From contig JAVBUH010000007.1 of the NCBI GenBank assembly GCA_031555505.1, positions 38,004 to 102,003 of the forward strand: a DNA stretch of 64,000 bases, in the 5' to 3' direction. Made by a program: the position numbers and the translations under genes. Below the pieces are notes generated by a model. The model saw only the letters and a list, made by a program, of their open reading frames with translations, was not told the origin of the DNA and made no database searches. Source of the DNA: JAJDIA01 sp031555505. Its GTDB lineage: Bacteria; Bacteroidota; Bacteroidia; Bacteroidales; Tannerellaceae. Positions 42,046-49,210 of the stretch are shown piece by piece (positions within the stretch are counted from its first letter, which is position 1; the number at the start of each line of letters is the position of its first letter).

Positions 42046-44235
42046 TTATTCCACCACAAACCAGGAATAACTTCCGGGTTCCAGCGTAAAGGTAAAATCT
42101 ACGGTATAGTCGCGGTTGACTTTGTAGCGAACCGGACTTCCTTCTTTTTCACGGATGGAAGCCACCTGTGTTAAGCCGGTGTAGTAAAGTGGCAATTTGA
42201 TCGTCCGGGTGATGGATTCCTTCAATGGGTTGTAAACCATCAGGAAGCCTTTCTCCTTCAACTGCCGATCCACGTGCAAGATACCGTCCCAGTCGCGTCC
42301 GTCGGCACGGCGGAGGTGGATGATGTCGGCATTGAGGATGTCGCGGTATTTTTTATACCAGTTTACCACATTGATCACAGTCTGCTTTGTCTCTTCCGTA
42401 TCGTACAAACGGGGACCACGGTAGCAGGCCTGGATACCGGCCCCATAATACTGGTACATCAGTTGTTCGTAGTCCTTCAGATGCTGGTTCAACGGTTCCA
42501 GTACAGCATCCGGCCCACCGCCATGATAGGCCGTCAACGGCACAAACCCCCAACCCATAGCCGGGGTCTTTTCCCACGTCCCGTCGTAGATATTCTGTCG
42601 GTTCAATATTTTTTGTTGCTCCCTGGATAAGGCAAAATTCACTTCCCGGTAGCCGAGCGCAATTTTGTTTGTCCCATCCAGAAAATACCAGTCGGGCGCA
42701 TTCACATACACACCGTGGGCAGTCATCCAGTGGAAGATGCTTTTCTGCAGCTCCATCTGCCGCCATTGCGAATCGTCCAGTCCCTTATGGCCCGGGTGGC
42801 TGGTCGATGCACACACGTCGCCCGGATAGGGCCCGTCCATTTCCATGATGTCGAATCCTGTATTGGCAAAGAAGTCGATGATAGCCTGATGATAATCCAG
42901 TCCCCATTGGCTGGCAAAGCAGGGGGCATTGCCAAAGAAAGCGCCACCCGGCTTGCCGGTCTTCGGATCGACCACATCCGTTTCCGGTCCGATCTTCCGT
43001 GAACTGAATAAGGTATATCCTCCGATCATGATTCCCTTTTGATGAGCATAGTCGGCCATCTTCTTCCATTTCGAGTGATTTTCGGGCGTATTCAGTTCCA
43101 TCTTCAGATGGCTTCCGAAGCTGAGGATCACTGCCTCGTAACCGGTAGCGGCACACTGGTCGATCACGGTATACACTTCCTCATCCTTCTTGCTTACGAG
43201 GTGCATGAAGATAGGATTTTCTGTTGTCCAGGGGGCAATGGTGCGGTACATCCGGCGTATGGCCAAACCACGTCGTTCACGGTCGTAGCTATCCATCAGC
43301 AGTTCGAAGGAATGGGGCGACTGGAACGTTTCGCCGGGGTTCAGGTCGATATTCGGCGCTTTTTCGGGATACACTTCCAGCAGGCAGGGTGTATTCAGGT
43401 CGTAGTTTACCTGCGAAGTATAGGCGCTGTCGGTGAGCCAATGCGTAGTCTGGTCGCTCAGATCGTACCGCATGGCATTGTTGTAGGCATAGTTTGTCTC
43501 TACATAGATAGCAGCTGGCTTGGCCATTTTGTCTGGTGTACCTACCACGGCGCTTTGTTCTTCCACCACGGCCAGTATCTCGTGAACCACCCGGTTGATC
43601 CGAAGTGGCGCCTTGCTGTTGTTACGTACGGTAAGCCATTTACAGATCAGGGGAATCCCGTCGTAGATGGCATAGTGCACTTCCAGCTCCACATCGGGTA
43701 GGGAAATGCATTGGTAGCGGAAAGCGATGGTTTTCCCCGTAGCCTGTCGGCGGTTAGACGCCCATCGTTTGTTTTCCCATTGGATGAATGGTTGCGCATC
43801 TGTTATACGGCACGAAACATAGTGGAAACCATCGGTACCTTTCTTCAGTCCATCAACCCACTCCTGCAACAGATAGGCGTTTTCTTGCTGGCCGTACAGC
43901 CCGCCTACCGCATATTCTGTTCCATTGAGATTGATACGGGCCTCCGGCTGGATGGCGCGCAGCAGTTGCTGCCCGTTTACCATATTCTTATAATCGATAC
44001 AGGCCACATCGGGTGTGATACGGAAGGTACGTTTCACCAGTCCGTTGTATAGGATCACTTCATTTCCTGCGGGTTGTGTATAGATATCAGCCTTATCGGG
44101 GCAAGGGGTGACGAGCCAGTCGTAGGTCACCGGCTTCCGGTCGTTGGCCGGATCCCAGTCGGGAAGACGCTGCCCACAGAGTGGATGACAACAGAAAAAG
44201 GCAATAAAGACAGAAAAGCATCCGGTTGTACGCAT
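42046..44235 (-). CDS. Alpha-galactosidase-like glycoside hydrolase (clan GH-D type), exported
   Basis: A 729-residue protein with a signal peptide (1-21). An N-terminal beta-sandwich (about 22-330) precedes a TIM-barrel region with I-D-F-F-A-N-T-G-F-D-I-M-E-M-D-G-P-Y-P-G-D, where the aspartate of M-E-M-D is in the place of the clan GH-D nucleophile. A C-terminal beta domain ends in L-E-P-G-S-Y-S-W-F-V-V-E. Fold order matches GH36-like enzymes. Substrate specificity cannot be read from the sequence. The start is preceded by the -7 box at 44295. It is divergent to the DNA glycosylase. Confidence 0.72.
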   Translation of the reverse strand: MRTTGCFSVFIAFFCCHPLCGQRLPDWDPANDRKPVTYDWLVTPCPDKADIYTQPAGNEVILYNGLVKRTFRITPDVACIDYKNMVNGQQLLRAIQPEARINLNGTEYAVGGLYGQQENAYLLQEWVDGLKKGTDGFHYVSCRITDAQPFIQWENKRWASNRRQATGKTIAFRYQCISLPDVELEVHYAIYDGIPLICKWLTVRNNSKAPLRINRVVHEILAVVEEQSAVVGTPDKMAKPAAIYVETNYAYNNAMRYDLSDQTTHWLTDSAYTSQVNYDLNTPCLLEVYPEKAPNIDLNPGETFQSPHSFELLMDSYDRERRGLAIRRMYRTIAPWTTENPIFMHLVSKKDEEVYTVIDQCAATGYEAVILSFGSHLKMELNTPENHSKWKKMADYAHQKGIMIGGYTLFSSRKIGPETDVVDPKTGKPGGAFFGNAPCFASQWGLDYHQAIIDFFANTGFDIMEMDGPYPGDVCASTSHPGHKGLDDSQWRQMELQKSIFHWMTAHGVYVNAPDWYFLDGTNKIALGYREVNFALSREQQKILNRQNIYDGTWEKTPAMGWGFVPLTAYHGGGPDAVLEPLNQHLKDYEQLMYQYYGAGIQACYRGPRLYDTEETKQTVINVVNWYKKYRDILNADIIHLRRADGRDWDGILHVDRQLKEKGFLMVYNPLKESITRTIKLPLYYTGLTQVASIREKEGSPVRYKVNRDYTVDFTFTLEPGSYSWFVVE

Positions 44236-44294
44236 ACAAAGATTTTGTTATTTTAGTTGAACGTTCATCGACTGCCATCAGGCAGTATTGCGGG

Positions 44295-44302
44295 CAAAGA
44301 TA
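44295..44302 (-). promoter_or_regulatory. -7 box (TATCTTTG) for the glycoside hydrolase
   Basis: The minus strand reads TATCTTTG about 60 bp upstream of the start at 44235, 23 bp from the opposing box at 44325, so the two promoters overlap or nearly touch. Confidence 0.5.
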
Positions 44303-44324
44303 GCCGTAAAAACAGAAATATACA

Positions 44325-44332
44325 TACCTTTG
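44325..44332 (+). promoter_or_regulatory. -7 box (TACCTTTG) for the DNA glycosylase gene
   Basis: TACCTTTG lies only 12 bp upstream of the ATG at 44345 (ATGs also at 44336 and 44342). A start site about 7 bp downstream would leave almost no leader, which argues for translation starting at 44342 or 44345 with a leaderless or near-leaderless mRNA. Confidence 0.55.
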
Positions 44333-44344
44333 AACATGCAAATG

Positions 44345-44923
44345 ATGGAAAACAGCGAACAACATCCCCTCGGCTTCTTTTTGCCTGCGAACACCCGCCT
44401 GCTGATGCTGGGCAGTTTCCCTCCGCCACGCAACCGGTGGTCGATGGACTTTTATTACCCGAATATACAGAATGATATGTGGCGCATTATCGGCCTGATC
44501 TTCCACGGCGACAAGGATTATTTCCTCACCGGCCGGAAAGCATTCAGCCGTGAAAAGTGCGTAGGCTTCTGCCTGGAAAATGGGGTAGGGATAGGCGATA
44601 CAGCCGTAGCCGTGGTGAGGCAAAAAGCCAATGCGTCTGATAAATACCTCGAAGTAGTAGAACCGCTCGATCCCGTAGATATTCTCTTGCAGATACCCCT
44701 TTGCGAAGCCATCGTCATCACAGGTCAGAAGGCGATGGACACGTTCTTATCCGTCGTTCCCCAGGCGCATGAACCTGCCGTGGGCGGCTGGACCATCTTC
44801 ATGCTATCCGGCCGTACCTACCGGCTATATCGCATGCCTTCCTCTTCCCGCGCCTATCCGAAGCCGCTGGAAGAGAAAGCTGCTATTTACCATACGATGT
44901 TCGAATCGTTGGGGATGATCTGA
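44345..44923 (+). CDS. Uracil-DNA glycosylase superfamily protein (MUG/TDG-like)
   Basis: A 192-residue protein of the uracil-DNA-glycosylase fold. Motif 1 is L-M-L-G-S-F-P-P near residue 21, followed by R-N-R-W-S-M-D-F-Y-Y-P-N. The C-terminal motif is M-P-S-S-S-R-A-Y-P, in place of the H-P-S-x-x-S/A loop. It should recognise uracil or mismatched bases in DNA, but catalysis by this subgroup is not established. Its stop codon directly abuts the convergent glutamine synthetase. Confidence 0.75.
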   Translation: MENSEQHPLGFFLPANTRLLMLGSFPPPRNRWSMDFYYPNIQNDMWRIIGLIFHGDKDYFLTGRKAFSREKCVGFCLENGVGIGDTAVAVVRQKANASDKYLEVVEPLDPVDILLQIPLCEAIVITGQKAMDTFLSVVPQAHEPAVGGWTIFMLSGRTYRLYRMPSSSRAYPKPLEEKAAIYHTMFESLGMI

Positions 44924-46426
44924 TCAGCCGCAATGGAAGTAGGTACTGACCAGCTTCATCATCGCATCGGCATTGGTGGCGATATCCTGTCGCAGGGTCT
45001 TATCATTGTAAGAGCGCAGACGCTTGATGATACCGTCTATCATCCCGGGGCTGAATACATTATAGGCTTCATACACCTCCCGTTGCCGTTCGAGGCAATC
45101 GGCCGAAGCGGCGCAACTATCGGGTAATTGTTCCAAGACGGACAATTTATCCTTGTTTTCAGCCTGGTGGATGTTTACGCTGACGTATGTCTTCGCTGCC
45201 ACCTCAAGGCCATCAGGCATTTCGAAACCATGGCGGCAGGCCACAGCCAGACCGGCAATCAATTGGTGCAAATTAGCCGAACCATCCGGCGAACGCATTT
45301 CCACCGTCTGCTTTTGCGACGTATCCACCTTGCTTTCCTTCTCCAACGGATTGGCCGATACATGCATATCGTGCTTGCCCGACCAGCCCAGCGGTACACG
45401 TACCAGTACGGAACGGTTACGGTCTCCCCAGCAGATATTGGTAGGCGCTTCCTGATGGGGTACCAGGCGGAAGTAAGAAGTAGGATTCGTATTACCGAAA
45501 GCTGTAATGGAAGGCGCCAGTTGCATCATACCCGCAATGGCTTTACGGGCTGTTTCAGACAACACACCATTGGCCAGCATCTGGTTCTTACCGTCTTTCA
45601 TGATACGCATGTGCACATGGAGCCCTGATCCGGCCTTGCCGGTAGTGATCTTCGGCGCGAAAGTGATGTTGTAGCCATATTCGTAAGCCAGGTTGCGGAT
45701 GATCCACTTGGCGATTACCAGTTGGTCGGCGGCTTCTTCGGCATTGGTGGGAAGAAATTCAATCTCGTTCTGCTCATACGTCAATCCATCCAGCGTAAAG
45801 TTGCCTACCTCCGAATGGCCATACTTAATGACCCCGCCTGCCTGGGCTATATATTGCATGCATTGGGTACGGAACTTGTTGAACTTGGCAAACGGATCCG
45901 ATTCGTGGTAGCCTTTCTGGTCAGTAGCCTGGAACAGGCCTTCATTCGGTGCGATCACATAGTATTCAAGTTCGCCCATCGCTTCGAATTCCATGCCGGT
46001 TACCTGTTTGAAAGCTTCACAGGCTTTGTGCAGCGTATATTCCGGGGCGCTTTCCAGCGGTTCACCATCCTTATTAAAATAGGAACACAGGATGGTGAGT
46101 GTAGGCAATTTCGCAAACGGATCCACAAACGCCGTCCGGTAACGGGGCACCACATACAGGTCGCTGCTTCCGGCTTCGATAAAGGGGAAAAGGCTCGATC
46201 CGTCTACCCGCTCGCCACAAGTCAGGATGGTATCCAGATAAGCCAGGTTATTGATAACGAAATTCAGGGTTTTCAATCGCCCGTCGCCGGCCGGATACAT
46301 AAAGTCTACCATACGGATATCATGTTCGCGGATATAGCGGATAATATCTTCCTTTGTAAACTCCCGTGCCGGCTTTTTCAGGAACGCCACCAGGGCATTC
46401 GCATTCATCTCGATTGTGTGGTCCAT
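44924..46426 (-). CDS. glnA: Glutamine synthetase (type I-like, GlnA family)
   Basis: A 500-residue enzyme of glutamine synthesis from glutamate, ammonia and ATP. The glutamate/metal site is seen in E-L-E-Y-Y-V-I-A, the ATP-binding region in F-A-P-K-I-T-T-G-K-A-G-S-G-L-H-V-H, and R-x-x-x-R-V-P in R-N-R-S-V-L-V-R-V-P. The usual start M-D-H-T-I-E-M is preceded by a -7 box. The family also includes gamma-glutamyl-polyamine synthetases; the H-V-H motif suits the core enzyme, so I rate glutamine synthesis likely but not certain. Confidence 0.85.
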   Translation of the reverse strand: MDHTIEMNANALVAFLKKPAREFTKEDIIRYIREHDIRMVDFMYPAGDGRLKTLNFVINNLAYLDTILTCGERVDGSSLFPFIEAGSSDLYVVPRYRTAFVDPFAKLPTLTILCSYFNKDGEPLESAPEYTLHKACEAFKQVTGMEFEAMGELEYYVIAPNEGLFQATDQKGYHESDPFAKFNKFRTQCMQYIAQAGGVIKYGHSEVGNFTLDGLTYEQNEIEFLPTNAEEAADQLVIAKWIIRNLAYEYGYNITFAPKITTGKAGSGLHVHMRIMKDGKNQMLANGVLSETARKAIAGMMQLAPSITAFGNTNPTSYFRLVPHQEAPTNICWGDRNRSVLVRVPLGWSGKHDMHVSANPLEKESKVDTSQKQTVEMRSPDGSANLHQLIAGLAVACRHGFEMPDGLEVAAKTYVSVNIHQAENKDKLSVLEQLPDSCAASADCLERQREVYEAYNVFSPGMIDGIIKRLRSYNDKTLRQDIATNADAMMKLVSTYFHCG

Positions 46427-46457
46427 CTCCGTAACTATTATTTAAGATTATTGCGGT

Positions 46458-46465
46458 CAAAGATA
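46458..46465 (-). promoter_or_regulatory. -7 box (TATCTTTG) for glnA
   Basis: The minus strand reads TATCTTTG about 32 bp upstream of the ATG at 46426. Confidence 0.6.
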
Positions 46466-46658
46466 ACGCTTACTAATCGAATTTACCCACATTCTATAGA
46501 ATAAAAACAAGAGCGCCACCTTCGGTTTCACCATGGCATCGCACTTAACCCACATCATCCCGGAAAACGGCGTAGTACTTACTTGCAGTTAGGCTCCGAT
46601 TGGAAGTTTGCTACCTTTAGATAAGGATATGTTACAAATCCCGCAATCGCCACAAAAA

Positions 46659-46746
46659 AGATCATAATGATCCAAAACGATCGTCATAATGCTCGTTTAG
46701 GAACATCATACTCTTCGTTTAGGAACATTATGATCTTTTTTTCGGG
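46659..46746. repeat. Locus 3, module 3: AT-rich 22-bp array (inverted copy)
   Basis: Four 22-bp units start at 46659, 46681, 46703 and 46725, with cores TCATAATGA, TCATAATGC, TCATACTC and a reversed TCATAATGT. Two units share the tail TTCGTTTAGGA-like sequence. This is the reverse-oriented counterpart of 23073-23160, and the arms again pair to a long cruciform. Between 46500 and 46650 I see nothing. Confidence 0.8.
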
Positions 46747-46810
46747 AGACAATGGTGATTTTGAAGGCCAATCCGGCTGATTGAAAACCGGACATTCCAC
46801 CGACAGTATC

Positions 46811-46913
46811 TACACGCACGCCTCACCTTTGCAAGGCCTGCGCCTCACCTGGACGAGGCGCAGGCCTCAGGGGTGTGAGACGCAGGCCTCAAGGAGAGTG
46901 AGGCGCAGGCCTC
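46811..46913. repeat. Locus 3, module 2: five-unit GAGGC array (inverted, rearranged copy)
   Basis: Units start at 46811, 46833, 46855, 46877 and 46900. Read in the orientation of locus 2, spacers run ACTCTCCTT, ACACCCCT, GTCCAGGT, GCAAAGGT. The first equals spacer 2 of locus 2, and the third equals spacer 3. The fourth is the exact reverse complement of locus 2 spacer 1 (ACCTTTGC). So unit order and orientation differ between two otherwise near-identical copies. Confidence 0.85.
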
Positions 46914-47002
46914 GTTTGAGCAAGTCCGGCATCTGGTCATTTCATCGGCAGGAACAGTGCTAAAACCTACCTTGCAGTGAGTATCCATCCGCTAAAGCAT
47001 CA

Positions 47003-47135
47003 TACACGAAAATTGCTTTCACCCTGTCACTTTCTGCTGGTGGTCAATGAGTTACAGTGAAAGGAGAGGCTGTTTTTCTGTCCTGCTGTCACACTCAATC
47101 CTTGTCTGCAAGCGGCCGTGACAGGTGACAATAAA
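47003..47135. repeat. Locus 3, module 1: TTTCAC module with decayed partner arm
   Basis: TTGCTTTCACCCTGTCAC at about 47013 starts a copy of the boundary module, matching the right arm of locus 2 in reverse. The opposing arm (about 47080-47130, with CTGTCCTGCTGTCAC and GTGACAGGTGAC) is only partly recognisable. The remainder to the ThuA gene stop at 47285 shows no gene. Confidence 0.65.
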
Positions 47136-47284
47136 AAAGGGAAGAATGTTCACATTCGACAATCTATGCACAGCTCCGCATGTTTTTGCGTTGATCCATT
47201 TTATGTCGGCCTACCATCTCCATTTTTGTGTCATTGTCCACTCCAGCGAGGAAGGGCTGGCCTATTTTAGGGCGGAAATACTGC

Positions 47285-48103
47285 TTATTTCAGGAATGGA
47301 TTTCCTTTGGGGTTACGGCTGAGCACCCAACGGAAGGCGTTGATGAAGAGGAGTTTTTGGGTGGCGTCGGTAAACTCGTCGTCGCCGTGGCCCATATTTA
47401 GATAGATCATGCGGTATTTTGTATTGGTCCACACGATGGGAAAGTCGCCGAAATTGACCACGTCTTTGATACCCATCGGGTAGTTATCGGGCGAGAGGCT
47501 GACAAGGACTTCTACGTCAGGATTCAGCCGCGGGCTGGGCGTCCACTGGTACCATTCACTTTCGGGGGCGATGAAGGACGCGGGCAGGTTTTTAGTGACC
47601 GGGTGCGAGGTCTGGTCGAGCACCAGCTTGGCCGGTTGGGGTGGCCAGTTGTTGCAGTAGAAGACACCGCCGCCGAGGAACTGTAGTAACCAGGGCCATT
47701 GGGTGGTTTTGTCGTTGTAGGCTGCTACGTGGAAACCCATCCATCCACCACCGTTCTCCATGTATTTCTCGAAGGCCGACCGGCCCGTGGGAGTGGATGG
47801 ATAACCGTCAAGCATGACCACGATGTCGTATACCGACAGCTGTTCATACGTGTAGGTGTCCAGGTTGGTGGTTACGTCGAGGTAAAAGCCGTCGCCGTAG
47901 TTCAACCGTTTGAAAAACTCCACTCCCTGTTTTGCAAAGTCCACATGGGCGGCTTCGGCATGCTCTGTATAAAATACCAGGGCTTTGAAACGCGGGGCTT
48001 TTGCGTAATTGGCCGGATAGCCATCAGGCGTCTGCGCCTGGGCTTGGGTTGTGAAAGCAACCAGCAAGGAAAATAGGTAAGGAAATAAAAAATATCGTTT
48101 CAT
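47285..48103 (-). CDS. ThuA-domain protein, exported (paralogue 3)
   Basis: A 272-residue protein with a signal peptide (1-24, ending A-Q-A-Q-A-Q). The ThuA fold, a class I glutamine-amidotransferase-like domain, is indicated by A-L-V-F-Y-T-E-H-A-E-A, then F-E-K-Y-M-E-N-G-G-G-W-M-G-F-H-V-A and P-I-V-W-T-N-T-K-Y. ThuA-like proteins accompany sugar catabolism, especially of trehalose-type and 3-keto sugars. No catalytic residue can be asserted. It is the last gene of the carbohydrate locus and 20 bp from the next paralogue. Confidence 0.82.
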   Translation of the reverse strand: MKRYFLFPYLFSLLVAFTTQAQAQTPDGYPANYAKAPRFKALVFYTEHAEAAHVDFAKQGVEFFKRLNYGDGFYLDVTTNLDTYTYEQLSVYDIVVMLDGYPSTPTGRSAFEKYMENGGGWMGFHVAAYNDKTTQWPWLLQFLGGGVFYCNNWPPQPAKLVLDQTSHPVTKNLPASFIAPESEWYQWTPSPRLNPDVEVLVSLSPDNYPMGIKDVVNFGDFPIVWTNTKYRMIYLNMGHGDDEFTDATQKLLFINAFRWVLSRNPKGNPFLK

Positions 48104-48123
48104 GGGAGAATGCTTTTAAATCG

Positions 48124-48924
48124 TTATTTTTTAGATGCCCAGTTGATCGCATTAGTGAAGAGGGTGATGAAGGCTTCTGTTTCGTACAGTTTGGAGCTGT
48201 GGCCGATGAGGAAGTACACGTTACGGGCTTTCTTTGCCGGGTTGATCCAGATCACGGGATGGTCGCCCATTTTGATGTCGGAGGCGGGCTGGTAGGTGGA
48301 TTCGTCTACCGACGCCAGTACGTGGACGTTGGGGCGCGGGTTTTTGTCGAAGGTATACCATTCGTCGTCGGGGATGGGGAAAGACGCAGGGACGCCTTTC
48401 ATGACCGGGTGGGTGGCATCTTCCACGTTGACGGTGGCGGTGGCGAGGGCGGCGATGTAGTTTTGGAAGCGGATGCCTCCCATGAAGTCGGAGAACCATT
48501 GCCACATGGGATAACCGTCAAACTCTCCCAGCAGCGTGGCGTGGTGGAAGCCAATCCATCCGCCAAGGCCCTGGTCAATGTATTTGATGAAAGCGGCTTC
48601 TTCTTCCGGTTGCCAGGTGTAGGGCGGAAAGTCGAGCTGGATAATGAGGCGGAACTGTGCCAGGAAGTGGTCGTTGATGGGACGGGTGTTGTTGATCTCG
48701 GTGAGTTCGAAGCCCATCGTAGCGGATTGGTGGGCCAGCCATTTCAGGCCGGCGTCGGTAAATCCACCGTGCTGACCACCGCGCTCGGTTAAAACGAGGA
48801 TTTTGTAGGGGGCAGACTTGGTGTCGGCTGCCGGGGTGTCTCCTGTTGCCTTTTGAGAGGCGCCTCCGCAGGCGGTGAGGAGTAGGATGGAGAGGAGGAA
48901 AACTGAGAAGAAGTGCTTTGCCAT
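48124..48924 (-). CDS. ThuA-domain lipoprotein (paralogue 2)
   Basis: A 266-residue lipoprotein with lipobox L-L-L-T-A-C19 after a hydrophobic leader, then a Thr/Ala/Lys linker. ThuA-type blocks are K-I-L-V-L-T-E-R-G-G-Q-H-G-G-F, F-I-K-Y-I-D-Q-G-L-G-G-W-I-G-F-H and P-V-I-W-I-N-P-A-K. It is lipid-anchored, while its neighbour is soluble. The 5' side is occupied by the inverted repeat at 48954-49164, which separates it from the GH9 gene. Confidence 0.82.
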   Translation of the reverse strand: MAKHFFSVFLLSILLLTACGGASQKATGDTPAADTKSAPYKILVLTERGGQHGGFTDAGLKWLAHQSATMGFELTEINNTRPINDHFLAQFRLIIQLDFPPYTWQPEEEAAFIKYIDQGLGGWIGFHHATLLGEFDGYPMWQWFSDFMGGIRFQNYIAALATATVNVEDATHPVMKGVPASFPIPDDEWYTFDKNPRPNVHVLASVDESTYQPASDIKMGDHPVIWINPAKKARNVYFLIGHSSKLYETEAFITLFTNAINWASKK

Positions 48925-48953
48925 AGTATGAATGTTTTTATGAAACTATCCCG

Positions 48954-49164
48954 GCTCCCCGCCTTGAAAGGCGGGGGAGACCATGCTTGCGATGGTGGGG
49001 CGGTTGATTAGTATATGTGTTTTGTATAGTTGTTTGCATATTATATTTCTTAGTTAGTAATCTTTATTTTACCATTTTTCATGATGAATGTGTTTTATCA
49101 GGAATGCATCAACCGCCCCACCACCGCAAGCGGCGGTCCCCCCCAGCCTTTCAAGGCGGAGAGC
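48954..49164. repeat. Inverted-repeat element (about 55-bp arms, 99-bp AT-rich centre)
   Basis: Positions 48954-49008 and 49108-49164 are imperfect inverted repeats sharing CCGCCTTGAAAGGC, GGTGGGGCGGTTGAT and similar blocks. The left arm itself contains the palindrome CCCCGCCTT-GA-AAGGCGGGG and a second one (CCAT...ATGG) about 22 bp away. The right arm has equivalents 23 bp apart. It sits between the GH9 stop and the ThuA lipoprotein start, so it can act as an operon-internal stem or be a MITE-like insertion. Confidence 0.7.
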
Positions 49165-49210
49165 TAAGTTACCTTTACACACTCTTCTTGACGATATACT
49201 TTTTAAAACC

